A stretch of 64,000 bases of DNA. Origin: Cordia subcordata. Lineage: Eukaryota > Streptophyta > Magnoliopsida > Boraginales > Cordiaceae. A program made the translations under genes and the position numbers. Shown here piece by piece: positions 1 to 12,429 of the stretch. The notes under the pieces were generated by a model that worked only from the letters and a program-made list of their open reading frames with translations, made no database searches and had not been told where the DNA came from. The stretch's first letter is position 1. Each line of letters begins with the position of its first letter. The stretch is taken from positions 9,957,001-10,021,000 of the forward strand of contig JAPTOF010000016.1 in the NCBI GenBank assembly GCA_028554755.1, read 5' to 3'.

Positions 1-334
1 TTATTCTTGTATCTTTGGGACTAAGTGCCTATTGGGAGGCTATGTTAGTTGATAGGGCACGAAGTATCAACATCTCAGGTACGTGAGTTGGAATCCTAAG
101 CTTGTCATGGTTTTAGCTACTTGGTAACTTCCCAAAAGGTGTGAGACCTCTTGTGATTAAAGGGAGGATCCAAAAAAGGCTAGGGAAGCCCTTACACAAA
201 AAGAATGACCCCTTTGTACTCCCTTAGAGGTAAAAAGATTGCAAGTCAACACAATCGGCAACTCTTTGAAAAGCATGTAGATAGACTTGGTTTAGGCTTG
301 CTTGAGGATAAGCAAAGGAAAGGTTTGGGGGTAT
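1..334 (+). mobile_element. 3' internal end of an Athila-like Ty3/gypsy element
   Basis: This is non-coding sequence directly upstream of a purine-rich tract at about 302-333 (gaggataagcaaagg, then ggtttggggg). A 'gaggataagcaaag...ggggg' tract just before a TG-starting LTR is characteristic of the polypurine tract of plant Athila/Tat gypsy elements. No pol motif is visible, so only the extreme 3' end of the internal region lies in the window; the rest would be to the left. The short frames here (for example 205-387) have no domain and are not called as genes. The lineage is inferred from the tract and LTR style only. Confidence 0.6.
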
Positions 335-1970
335 TGATGTGTGTGTTTTGTGTATGCTTGTATATATTGTTTGCATACACTTTTTAGGGTGCTTTGAGCT
401 TATTTGAGAGCATTTAAGGTTGCATTTGTACACAAAGTCATATATGTGCATAAGTAGTCAAAATGCATAAATGCTATACTAAGTGTAGTCAAAATGCATA
501 AATGCTATACTAAGTGCTTTATTTCAATGTTTTAGACGTGATTTGCGAGATGTATTGAGCTTAATTGAAGATCTACAAGGCATGGGCAAGGTTTGAGATG
601 CATCTAGGGATGAAAATGAAGGAAAACAAGCTTGGAGGCTCCTGGAAGAAGTTCAAGGCAATTGGAGGCAAAACATAAGCAATACGAAGCCGAATGGAAC
701 AAGATAGAGGGAGGCGGCTAAGAGGCCTTCAGCTAGTCAGTATGCCACCTCACTAAGCCACCAAAAACAGTAAGCAAAGTCAAGGAGTTGGCTAAGTGAT
801 GCCCTGGTCGACCGGTTAGGTCTTCTGGTAGTCACGAATTTTGCCTGTGTAAAACCCATTTCAGGCCATTTTAAGGAAAGGAACTTTATTTTTCTTAAAC
901 CCTAATAAACCCTAACCCTTCCACTTCACCAAACATCTAAAACCACCATCTCACACCAAACCAAGCTAGGATTGAAGCTTGTAACAAGAGATTGAAGAGT
1001 TTTTCTTTGGATTTAAGCAAGGCTTTAAAGGGGAGTTTCTTATTCCTTTTCTTATTCTTGTAAATATGCTCTATAATTGAGTTAGATCTAGAGTTAATTG
1101 ATTTTATATATTAGATTAGGGCTTTGAATAAAGGATTTGTATGTGTTTTTGGCTCTTAGTATATGTTTATTTACATAAATTTGCGGCATGATTCAATATG
1201 CCTATGTATTGAAAATTAAACATGTCTATGTGTTTGTTAAAATGCCTAAGTAAATATGCATGTATTATTTGTGCTTCAAATGCTCTTATCTGCTTATATG
1301 GGTGATGTTGGATTGTGCTTAATTCATGGCTTTGCTCAGTAAAGTAGGCTTTAGCTTTAAACCCAGCTAATAGATTACATGCTTTACTTAGTTAAGTTTA
1401 GGTGCTAGTCCTTGGCTTTAAACCCAGCCAAGAAGATAAGTTAACCTAGACTAGAGTATCCCTCACCCACGTTAATGTTGGTTAATCAAGGCTTAATGTC
1501 ACGTAGTGTTTAAGTGTTAGTCCTTAGGTTCAAACCCAGCCAAGCAGATAAGTTCTAAGCACAGATTGTGTAGGTTAGGAGAGATTGGTTCTTAGCTTTT
1601 AACCCAGCTAATGGGTTGAGCCACAAGTATTGGTTAAGAGAGCCCCAATCAATACAACGACAATAGAAGTCCGAAGCCTTAGATAGACCTAATCCATCAT
1701 CATAGCTTGCGTTTTGTTGCAACACAATCAACCTGAATCCCTTTCTTCCTTGTTAGGTTTCTTTCCTTAGCTTGGCACCTATAGTTCCTCCGTAACTTAT
1801 GTTTTATTTTCCTTTTCCCGAGCTCCATTCACATCCGAAAGAAAGCACCCACACACGTAGTTAGTTTTAGGCATCCTGTGGAGACGATACCCGCACTCAA
1901 ATTCGCTATACTATAAACGATCTGTATGCTTGCGGGTTAAAACTAGAATAACACCATCAAACATTCATCA
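335..1970 (+). mobile_element. 3' LTR of the Athila-like gypsy element
   Basis: It starts with TGATGTGTGTG right after the purine tract and ends in a CA context near 1963-1970 (exact end uncertain). Its last 130 bases contain 'gtggagacgatacccgc' and 'tatgcttgcgggtt', close to the phrase found at the ends of Athila LTRs. It has no ORF, and at about 1.6 kb its length suits Athila LTRs. It contains four loosely repeated phrases of the type 'cttggctttaaacccagcc' (about 1340-1610). A diverged relative lies in the opposite orientation at 32390-33985. Both ends cannot be proven because the partner LTR is outside the window. Confidence 0.6.
455..516 (+). repeat. 31-bp tandem duplication in the LTR
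   Basis: Two adjacent identical 31-bp copies (455-485 and 486-516) begin with tagtcaaaatgcataaatgc. The duplication lies in the U3-like part of the LTR. Confidence 0.9.
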
Positions 1971-3451
1971 TTGATTTGTTACTTCTAAAGTAAAAACAAG
2001 AATATAGAATACTAAAGGTATGGTTAATTGTAAACATATGTGTCATGTCGAGGACATATATAAAAGGCACTTTTTCTATTTAGAATAATTATCATTATTT
2101 ATTTACATGATTTTTGTAGGTTAAAAATGTCATCATTATATTGATAATATATGTTTTTTTATAACTTATTTTTTATTAAAAAAAATTATGTATAAATGTG
2201 TACCTTGTCTTCTAGGTCTTGGCTCCACCATTGTATGAAAGCTTGATAATTTTCATTAGATGTTATATGTGTGAATTTATACAGGTATTGGAACGATTAG
2301 ATTAGCCTTAGCTCTAGCGATTTACATGCACAAAGGGAATAAGTCAATATCAAGATTAGTTAGACTCCTAAACTAAATACAAGAAGTCGTGCTCTATCAC
2401 TCCATAGGTAGCTAAGGATGTCATCTTGTAGATTAGAACTATGTGTTGTATATATGTCTTTTTTCTTTTTTTTGTAATTACCAGAAACAACCGTATTATG
2501 GCATGCTGAGTGTCATTCGCCTGCCTGGTAGCTAGTCCACCAAGGTTTAAGACTTGACTAGCTAGTCATACTGGGTCATCAAGCATTAAACATAACAACT
2601 TGACTAGTCCAGGAAGATTAACATAAGCATTTACCTATATCATGTATCATGGATATTACATGCAAATACACATTAGGCATAAATCGTGACCAGCATGACT
2701 AGAGGCCTCCCAATTAGGCTCCTGGGTCCAAAAAATTTGTCATGTCGAGGTAGTGTGTTCTTTGGGGAAATTGATTTATAATTACAAGAAACAACCTTTT
2801 TGTAAGTATTTTTGCAACTTTTGCTATTAATGAAAATTTCACTTGGAAAAAAAATCATTTACACTTGGTTGGAAAAGGTTATGTCGTCTTATTTCTTTTT
2901 TATGGATGAAACTTTACATGGTGAAAATGCCACCACGTGACAATCGCTTGGTGACGAAGATAATATGATATCGAGTATTGACATAACTCTGTCTAACGTA
3001 AATTCCTCTTCATTAACAAGAATTGAAATAATTTCACTTAGCTTATTATGATCTTTGTTATTATATTTCTTCCCGGATTTTTTGGGGGTTTGGGTGTGTA
3101 GGGAGAAGAACTAATCACTAAGCAGCTGGTTTACTTACTCAAGAACCAAATGGGTTTTCTTTTTCTTGGCGGTTTGACCATCCAATAAATATGAATATCC
3201 ATCATACACATACTAAAGTTGCTCATACAGACAAGGCAATATTTTTAAGATCTAAACCAAAAAGAAAGATGTCGAAATGAAAAGGGAACCATGGAAAAGA
3301 CCTCAAATCCAAGACCTGGGCTCTAAAAAACTGCATCAGCATTTACAGACCTGAGATATTTCACTACCTTTAATGTAACAAAATGGTTCACCACTCAGTA
3401 CTAAGTAAACGGTTTCTAAGTATGTTTATCGTCTTGAAAGTCTTCTTGCCG
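1971..3451. other. Intergenic, no gene seen
   Basis: AT-rich DNA between the gypsy LTR and the 3' end of the membrane-protein gene. The last 150 bases or so probably hold the 3' untranslated region of that minus-strand gene. The one short frame (2673-2858, minus) has no recognisable domain. I see no repeat boundary or RNA gene. Confidence 0.5.
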
Positions 3452-6400
3452 TTAACGCATATGCTCCTTGGTGTAGACGCGGTGCCGTCTCTCTCTCCCA
3501 TATATTAGCCAGAAGAGTATACACAGCATGACCGCGACCGATACCATCAATAGTTCAACATAAATCCATTTGCTATACTTCTGAAGTCCCGGACAGTACG
3601 TTGTGTGTATCTGAGTGAAAGTTTGTCTGAGAAAACTGCAATCTACAAGACTTACTAGGAATGGACCATAGTGAAATAATCCATAGCTAACATTCACCCC
3701 GGCCACCATCTGGTCATAGATTTGTGGCGTCAGACGGCCAGTCGTGACACAAATTTGATTCGAAACTTTGCAGACATAGTTCCTCCATACCTGCGCCACA
3801 CAAAGAATAGCAATCAAGCTACTTAAGACACTCAACAATTGAACCACAAATCTTTGCAGCAGAAATCTTCACATCGACAACTAGTATTTGCTCAAAATTC
3901 GAAACTTGGTTCTCCAAAGTAGACATGATAAAATTTCTCTTCATTCCCTCAAACTGAAACTATGCACCAACTAGTGCATTTAAACAGATAATGCTTTCTC
4001 ATAGATGTCCATAGAAAAAGATAGAAGAGTAAACAAGATTTTTGAAGCTCATTTCTCCAAGTTAACTAATACAAATTGGATGTCTGAAGAAGGAAAAAAA
4101 AAAAGAAAAAAAAAAAGAGAAAGACAAAAAGAAGCAGCATCATAGATCTTTCTTAGCATTTCAAGCTGTTGAAACAAGTTTTATCCATCCTAAGAATGAG
4201 ACATATATCGCATACCTGCATTGCATTGTTCAAGTCCACTTCACCAGCTGTACAAGTGCGATCAGTTAAGTCGTGGTTGAAAGGATTGCAAAGCATTGGC
4301 AGCAATGGACCAGACTGGTTGCAGTACAAATGGGCGCGGCTGGGAGCAAAATTGATGTTATAGATATTGGTGATTACATGGTTGATTAGCTCCACCAATT
4401 GGGATGTAACTTCCTTGCTTTTGTTCAAGGCATCTTGTGCCGTGGCATTGTCTATGCAAGGAAGTATATCATCTAGAGCTGTATGAGCTGTTGGGTTTTG
4501 GACCCATTCATCCATTGCCACACAAGTGTCTCCAGTCACACTTGAGATAGTGAGAAAATCAGAATTAGATCAGAAAACACATATAAAGGCGGACATAGAG
4601 TGAGTGAGTGAGCAAGAGATACAAGACCAGGCATCAAATGAACATACAGAGACAAGATATCCGCAGAACATAATGTGGTAAGCAGTGCACCCATGAAAAT
4701 GAGAGGTCGCTGAGGAATCAAAGGACATCTCTCGTGCAAAGAAAGTATGTAATAACAATTTGCAGACGGAAATTGATTGCGATAAACCACTTCTCATAGA
4801 GAATCTGATGATCCTTATAGAGTTGTCAATGAATAAAGGATCATAACAGTTCCCTTTGAAAACTGACATCAGATTTCACATTTACATGATGTCAGTAGGT
4901 TAAAACAATATGTTGTATCGGCACATTAAATGATGAGAAAATGAAGCATATAACAGAACAAGTTAATGCTTTCACAATGCAGTATCCTTAAGGCAATGTA
5001 GTATTTTCTAAACCCAGTAAAGAGCTAGTGTTTTTGACTCTATCACCCACCGAGGTGATCCAAAGCACACATTAGCTTTCATGGCCTTAACTAAGGTCTT
5101 GACCGTTAACTTCCCATGGGTCGATAATAGAGCCACGTATTGATCAGAATGTTCTGTTGTAATATGCTTGTGAAACTGAACGAGCCTTGCAAACATAATC
5201 TAACTTGTAGTTCATGATAAGGTATAGGTGTTTGACCGTGTTTATTCACCCTCTATAATAGATAATATGGAAAAACATAATATCCACAGCAGTCTTTACA
5301 GGAAGAAAAACTACGGCCTGTTAAATAGAAGTCTGATGACTAGACATTTTAGTGATATAAGGATGATCACTGATAAAGTAGAGCTCACTTACTTGTGGAG
5401 GACAAGAGATATGCCACACAAAATAAATGTTCCCGTCACAAGAATCCATGCAGCGACCACCAAGCTGCACCAACAGAAACAACACAAACCTTCTTTCAGA
5501 AACAATAACAAAGATATGCAGGAACTGGCCCACGCAGGAACTGCAACAAAGACAGAACGAAAACTTGAATGCCAAGATAACTGTGTCACTTACATGTACA
5601 CAAAAGATTGCATGCCAAAAATGGAGAAAACTGCAAGGGAAAAAATAATCGTTGTAGGCAAATGAAAAGCATTGAGAAAGTAAAGAAAGAAATTGACAGC
5701 TCAAAATTCTCAAGCTGAGTTCCTACCAAACCCAAGGAATGTTAGGAGCAGCATAACAGAGGAGAGTATTATAAGGGCCAATCTCCTGCAGAAACATTAA
5801 CAGTATACTTGATAAACCAAGTATAACAACCCATCAAAAACACAAAAACAAACTTTTCTATCGATCACTGACACTGATTCTATGAGATGTTTGATGTCAT
5901 CTGAATTATCAGCTGCTCTAGTGGAAAGAGTACTAGCAAAAGAGTTGACCATGGTTTGAAATTTATTGATGTCTGTTTGGGCATTAGCAGCCAGGGGAAC
6001 TCGATCAACTGCAATTAGCTTAGCCGCAGCTAGATATTCTGACAAATCTCCAAGCTGCTCAGCGATGCTATTCGCCTGATGTACTACATATTCCAAAGTG
6101 TTTGCGGTACTGCTGTGATATTTCCCCTGGCCAGTGTACAAGACAACACATCCAATGCTGCAAATGCAACAAACACATTATTGTCAATCAAAGACCACAA
6201 GACTGTCTTAGAATATGTCACACTATTTGGACTGCAGCATGTGTGGGTGTGTATATGCACATGTAAATACATTTACAGGGAACAGTGAAGCCTCAGAGGG
6301 TCTTTCTGTTCAGGTGCAGAATTGCATGAGCACTACATCACATGTAAAGGGTCCTACTAGTTGGCTTACTTGCTTGTCAGAGGACATACCATCCACACAC

Positions 6401-9400
6401 AGAGACCATAAGCTGTTAGAGAGAGAGAGAGAGAGAGAGAGTGACACACACAGAGAGCATAAGCTGTTAGAGAGAGAGAGAGAGAGAGTACATTGCAGCA
6501 ATGGTAAAGAGTATGAGTAAAATGAGAGACAGAGCATAAGCTGTTTGTGAATAGCCATAAGGTGGTCTTGGACAGCAGCAGTAATAGAGAGAGATGGAGA
6601 ATAAACACAGCCCAAAGATCACGAACCAGATACCAGCAACGCCAAAAGATGGAGCAGCAGTATAAGCCACAGACTGAAAACAAATACATTTTACAAGATT
6701 TAGAGAAAGAAAGTGTAGTCATTGTCAGTTTTTAATTTGCCAAAATTTTAGACATGCATGTAGTAGAATTATCCAAGAGTTGATACAAAATGAAGGAATC
6801 TTCAAGTAGAATATTTGAATTTCATTTCAAACATTAGACAAAAGACTTTGGGCCATTCTCGATCAAGAACTTAATATCAGAGAAAATACCCAAATCCCAC
6901 TGTAGCATACATACACACATCATTTGTATTTATAGTTAACTCCGTAAAGCAGATGCAGGAATGTATTGACGAAGGTGTTACAGATGATTCTTCTTTAAGA
7001 AAGAAAGGCTCAACCACAAGACTAAATAATATAATATCTGTGCTTCCTTATCAACCAAACATAGTAAATATTCTGCCAATTGTTTAACAAAGAAATGCCT
7101 TAACTCTTGGCTCCACATGAAACATCCTTTACCTATTCGTAAAGGAAAAGTAAACTACTTCCCAGTAATGTAATTTATTTACCATGTTCCCAGCTTTGGG
7201 TAGAGTCTCTTAACTTTATCAATTTAATATTGTAACTTGAAAATTAACAATAATTTATTTAACCACTATAGAATGGTTTAACAGTCAAGGGTCTACCTGA
7301 TAATTAGAGGCTTTACTGTCAAATCCTCCATTCCAGAGACTCCAAGTTCGTCACGGTTGATATTTTCCAAAAAGCATTATATAAGAACAGAAGTAGGCTT
7401 ACGGAGAAAGGCATCTTTTGCTGCTCTCTATTCTTAAAGATTCAGTAAGTACATTAATGGGTCTAAATCTAATTCTCATCTTATAGATACCTTACAAAGA
7501 CAACTCATCATATGTATCTAATCATCACGAGAATAGATCAAGTATTCCATTGCCGGAAGTCAATATTAACCAGGATGGCATAAATGAAGGGTAAAATAAT
7601 ATCAAATAATGCTTTATTCTTCTTACATATGCAAAACAATTTTGCTTGTCACTCAAGTTGATATTCATTTTCAGAAAACTTTTTCTGACAATGGCAACAT
7701 TTTTGGAGAAAAGGGTTGCATCCAACCACCTCTGGCTCAATACATATTATTTATTACTATTCACCAATAATATCTGCAATGACCATACACATGTAGTGAT
7801 AAATGCACCATTCCCCAAGGACAATGCGAAACAACATCTGCCGATCCTAACCTTACTTAAACTTATAATCAAAATCCTTACAAAATCAGTGGCGCAAATT
7901 TCAAAATGATTATAAAATAACTTTGTTTAGTCAGGAGGAACCAAAATAGTTCATGCTCATTACAAGTAAAATGCGCATGTCTGTGTGGCAAGCCAACAGA
8001 TTTTCCCACAATACATGCAATTAACTATTTGCAATCATATACACACTGTAGTCACATATTTATGACCCCAGAGGACTTTAATGTTATAACATGTGCAGGA
8101 CTGTAAGTACTATAAACAACATTCCGGCATACGATTCAAACAGAAACTATTACAAAACAATTCCAAAACTAGCTAGTTCACAAATTTTATTAATTTTTAC
8201 TCTTGCCCAATAACAGCTACAATAGATGACCCAAATCTCATTTAAACATAAATAACACAAAAAGAGGTCTAACAGTAATCAAAATGCATATTATAAGTGA
8301 TATGGGCACGCCACGTGTACCAGTAAGATGACAAAACATGTCAGCAGGGGGATCTAAGGAGCAAGGGGCAGACAGTTCGAGCATGATGTGGCGCCAGGCG
8401 TACCCTTAAGCCACGGCTACGCCCCTTTGAATCTTCAAGGTATTTATCAAGAGGAGGGTGCAAATCTTCAAGTGACCCATGAATGTACAAAGGGAAGGAC
8501 CATAAGCCTATGCACAAGCTGGCAATTAGGGGAAAGCTTACCCTCGCACTAAGGGTACGCCTGGGCCAAGTTCACCAGTGAGTGTGTGGCTTTTTTCCTG
8601 TAGTAGTTGCATATGCCACGTCAACAATCAAGGTTGGTCCAATCAGCACCCCACTTGGGGTAAGCCTCGAGTCTCGCATATCATTGTCTATAAATACCTA
8701 GCCATGTTTCCAGTAAAGCAAGGAGGTAACGGTGAGAATTCTGTCTACATATCTTGAGCATATTCATAGCACCTTCGAACATATCTTCACAAATTCATGA
8801 CTCTTAGTAACTGACTTGACCGTCCGAGGCACAACGAGAGGAAAGCCCTGCTCCTTCTATACCTTGTAAGGAAAGGCATACACGTCCATCGACCGGACAC
8901 AAAAGTCTTACCCATCTGCCAACCTGGAACAAGGGAGACTTACACGTCCAACATGCAGGCAAAGGTTGACCCTTGGCTTACTCGTCCATCTCCATCCCAT
9001 CCAACCAACATATTAAGGTCATCTGAACCTCTACTGACGTGGGAAGGATTTCTCCACCCACATCAATAAGTCTACTAGATTTCATTATGGCCTTCAAATA
9101 TTGATCTTGTCTTATACACGATAACTATGACGATCCCAGATGAATTTTCACAAATTACTATCTTCAAACAGGCACTCTGACTACTAAAGAAAGGCTGTTG
9201 CCGCTGCTGAATACACCTAATAGTTTTAATTTCATATAACTCTTTCCACATAAGCCAAAACAAAGTTACTTTATATAAGTTAAACTGCTAGCCAATCCCA
9301 GAATGTAAATGATACATCAAATCTTCCATTTGTTCCTAAAGACTCTCAATTGTATGCTACAAATTATAACATTGAACCTTATCCATCACCTGAGATATAT

Positions 9401-10294
9401 CACAAATCCATAAAGTGCCTGCCAAACTTGAATTTTGACTCTATATAAATGTCATCTTAACTGATCCATCAACTTTAACCAAGAATTTGAGAATTTTGTT
9501 CAACTCCGAGAAAGCGTACTATTCACAAATTACTGAAAATTATATTCAATTTAAATTTACCAAATAGAGAGCCACCCTTCTTACCTTACTAGATTAACAC
9601 GAGAGTTTTTTTTTTTTTTTTAAAAAAAAGAGTGAAAATCAGGGAACCTTTATGCAAACAGAAAATGTTGCGGTAGTCTAATGTGGGGATAATATCGTCA
9701 TGGAAAAAGCTAGAGCAACAACAAAAATGGGTTCCGGCACACTTACCGAAATCTCGAGCGTAACCAGAGTTTCGTGCACTGTCACCTTTTGAAAGAAAGT
9801 GAAAATCTCAAGGCGAAAAAACATCCTAGTAAAAAAACGTAAATGAAGACAGACTTACAGCCCAGTACCGGCGCTCACTTATGTTCCAGCCACCAGTGTA
9901 ATTCTTGAGACCACTGAGAGGATCTTTCCTGTAAGTTCTCTTCTCAGCCAACACAAGATCAGATGAATTTGCATCTGTCGGTTCAACAACCTCACTTGAA
10001 TTCTCAGCAAGCAATCTTTTGCCACCCAATGAAACCAAAACTTTCCCTGCACCCCAAAAAAAAAAAAAAATCCAAGAAAATATCATCACCAACAAGGAAA
10101 AAAAACCAAAAAAAAGATCAGATTTTTTATTTTTTATTTTGGGATTGAATATAAAATAGAAAAAAAAAATGGTGTGAAGTAGTAGCAGTACCTGAAGTGT
10201 GAAGATGGGAGTTTTCTGTAAGAGAGCATGAAACCAATGTGGAACAAGAAAGCAAAGAAAGTAGTAGCAATAGAAGTGAGCTCTGGCATGGCAT
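3452..10294 (-). CDS. Five-TM, prominin-like plant membrane protein (9 exons, 529 aa)
   Basis: Exons on the minus strand, in order: 10294-10192, 10046-9859, 6673-6492, 6157-5873, 5785-5727, 5630-5594, 5464-5393, 4540-4216, 3790-3452. All junctions are GT-AG, the phases agree, and the sum is 1590 nt with one stop. The start at 10294 was chosen over a nearby ATG at 10289 because it gives a classical signal peptide (Leu-rich stretch, residues about 6-20). Membrane segments lie at about 107-130, 144-166, 255-279, 286-308 and 492-514, with a Cys run (YCCC) after the first. There are two large luminal or extracellular loops; the second (about 310-490) has roughly ten Cys and several N-glycosylation sites. 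This layout resembles prominin and matches a plant family usually annotated only as 'transmembrane protein'. Function is unknown; membrane shaping or fusion is speculation. The gene looks intact and functional. Confidence 0.88.
6419..6488. repeat. (GA)n microsatellite in intron 3
   Basis: Two blocks of uninterrupted GA (about 6419-6441 and 6468-6488) separated by 27 bases that are themselves a near copy of the flanking sequence (cacagagagcataagctgtta). On the gene's strand the second block starts at the fourth base of intron 3, so the 5' splice site reads GTAC followed by TC repeats. Confidence 0.9.
6674..9858 (-). other. Large intron 2 of the membrane-protein gene
   Basis: A 3.2-kb intron between exons 2 and 3, with donor GTAAGT at the 9858 end and acceptor TTTTCAG at the 6674 end. 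Apart from the solo LTR at 8298-9065 it is AT-rich sequence with no coding potential. Short frames inside it (7525-7740, 7646-7909) show no domain. Confidence 0.8.
8298..9065. mobile_element. Solo LTR (gypsy-like) in intron 2, TSD ATAAG
   Basis: A 768-bp unit that starts TGATATGGG and ends CCCACATCA (imperfect inverted ends, TG...CA). It is flanked by a perfect 5-bp duplication ATAAG at 8293-8297 and 9066-9070. It has a TATA-like 'tctataaatacc' near 8688. The phrase 'ctgacttgaccgtccgaggc' (about 8811) resembles 'ctgacttgagcatcggag' in the Tat LTR at 35580, which suggests a Tat-type gypsy origin. There is no internal region and no second LTR, so this is the product of LTR-LTR recombination. 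Orientation is probably plus, opposite to the host gene. Confidence 0.85.
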
Positions 10295-10792
10295 TTTTGT
10301 TGTCACTCTGTTTTCTTCAGTGATAATGTTTTATGTCCTGCAGAAGTGGAAGAAGATGTTTGTGAATGAATATTGGGAGGTTGGTTTAAAGAATCTACAA
10401 AGAATTCTTGTTATTGGTAGCATGTCCCCTTTTTTTGTCAGGTTGTTAATAATAGAAATATAAAGCAATAAATCATCATTTTATAAATTAAAAAATATTA
10501 AAATTTCTAACCTTTGGTTATATAAAAATCTCTAACTTGTTGACTGGTGTCCTACAATTATTGAAAAAGATATAATTCATGTGTCAAAAGAGTAAAAAGT
10601 CCACAAGAGTATGTAAATAAAACATAACACGTGAAGTTGACTATCAAAGGCTATTGAATATTATCCCCATATTGCACTTAACCTGGTGGAGTCTCATATA
10701 TTTGAGATTGTTTGATTCGAGAAAGAACATGGACCCTATGATTCACTTGTGATATTTTTCACTTGTGATTTTTTATTTAGGATTTTTTTTAT
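10295..10792. other. Upstream region of the membrane-protein gene
   Basis: AT-rich sequence immediately 5' of the start codon of the minus-strand gene. It should hold its 5' untranslated region and promoter, but I cannot pick out a convincing TATA box. The plus-strand frame at 10239-10463 overlaps exon 1 and is a shadow. Confidence 0.4.
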
Positions 10793-11118
10793 CGGCACTA
10801 GTTTACCTTTTTTATTTTTAATAAGTTAGTCTCTTATCTTTATTATTAACACTTTTAGTCTTTTATATTTCTGTTTTTTGCCTCCATTAATCTTCCCATT
10901 AATATCCGTTAGGAATTAGACAAGAATATCACTTAGTGGTGACGTTTTTGCCCAAGTCATGCATGTACCAAAGATGTGATTATTCTTGTCTAATTTCTAA
11001 TAGAAATCAACGAGAGGACTAATAGTAATATAAAAAACTAGATATGTTACTTTTATTTTAAAGATAATATAATGGACTAACTTATCAAAATTAGAAAAAA
11101 TTGAGGATGGTCGGATAT
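10793..11118. mobile_element. Fold-back MITE-like inverted repeat
   Basis: Two long imperfect inverted arms flank a loop of about 50 bases. The left arm contains 'ataagttagtc' (about 10820) and 'aattagacaagaatatcac' (about 10915). The right arm contains the complements 'gtgattattcttgtctaatt' (about 10976) and 'gactaacttat' (about 11074). Outer ends ATCGGC and GTCGGAT are partly complementary. No transposase and no clear target duplication, so the superfamily is open. Confidence 0.55.
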
Positions 11119-12429
11119 CTACTCATATGTGAATCCAAATTAAAGAAGGGTCGTGTTTTCAAGTAGGCAAAAGATATAGCAGGAGTTATAAAAAATATGT
11201 GAGCTTTATTACAATTGTCCGACCCAAGTAGACTCAATTGTACTAAACAAGCTAGCATTTTCAATTAAATTCCTCCGTTAAATATTATCATTGCAAGAAA
11301 TGAATAATATTTTAAAAGTAGCTAGCCATGCCAAAAATGAAGAATTTTTGCAATAAAGCTGGTGCATGAGAATGTTAAGTATATCAAACTGATGCATGTT
11401 GCATGTAATAAACTAGCTTGCTTTTGGAAAGCTTTGCATTATATATCCAAAAAGTAGCAATGTGCATGGAAAAAGCTATACATGTATAACCTAACTTTCT
11501 TAAGGCCTTTATCTATATTATATATCAATGTGGTCAGTCCTTTAATTTTCTATCTAATTGCACTTCATGCTCCTCGTTTTTTATATCTTTAATTTTTTAA
11601 GATGCCTTAAACACTAATGATAAAGCTCATCATAATTCTAATATTTAGAGGAAAAGCATTTATGATAGTACGGGCCACTAGTTTAATGGGGTGAGAATAT
11701 TCAATTTTTTTGGGATAAAAACAATCGACTCCAATTGGGATTTTTTTTTAGAGTTTCTATAGCTTCTGGGATTTTTAAATCGAATTCTCACTGTGAAATG
11801 TACACTTGAACCCTATTTAAGGATTCACATTTTCATTTATGTATGTATTTTACGCAAATATTTTGACGTAATTTGGAGTAACTTGACACTTTTGGATTTT
11901 GATTAGTGTAATTTAAGTGAATTACTTTTTATAATTATATTTATCCAACTTTTCTTTTATATTTGCAAATTCAATTTATATAGCATAATGTAATTTGGCA
12001 GGTAGTGGAAAAGAAACAAAAATATAAAATTTGAAACCCAAACCAGAAAAGACCTAAAAATGAAAAATTCAAAATTGCATCAAATTTTTATAATTTTTAA
12101 ACTTGATCAAGTAATTTTTTTCCTGCGCCCGAAACAAGAAAATTCAAAAATTACTCCCGTCACTGACATAACATTATATTATTTTTCTGTAAATAGCGTG
12201 TTCTTTTTATGTTTTTCTTTTTTCTTTTTTTTTTTTGTAAAAAGAAATGTTTTCTTTTTCACTTGTCAGTTTTAAGGAATTGCTTTCCTAGAAGCTATAA
12301 AATGTCATACACAACAAATAGGACGAATTATGGAGATACTTTCGGGCCTATGGTCCCACCTAGTACGATTCGTATGATTTTACTCTTTGGCTTTATCTAA
12401 TAATTGGCCACTTTGACAACTAAATGTGA
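11119..12429. other. AT-rich intergenic DNA, no gene seen
   Basis: Low-complexity AT-rich sequence with long T runs (about 12205-12250). Short frames (12060-12275, 12209-12400) are T-run artefacts. No repeat boundary recognised. Confidence 0.5.

Noticed and set aside
5228..5665. Plus-strand frame of 145 codons and its neighbours
   Set aside because: It overlaps exons 6 and 7 of the minus-strand membrane-protein gene and has no domain.
6215..6735. Frames of 60-118 codons rich in Arg/Glu or Ser/Leu
   Set aside because: Products of the GA/CT microsatellite and of exon 3 read in the wrong frame.
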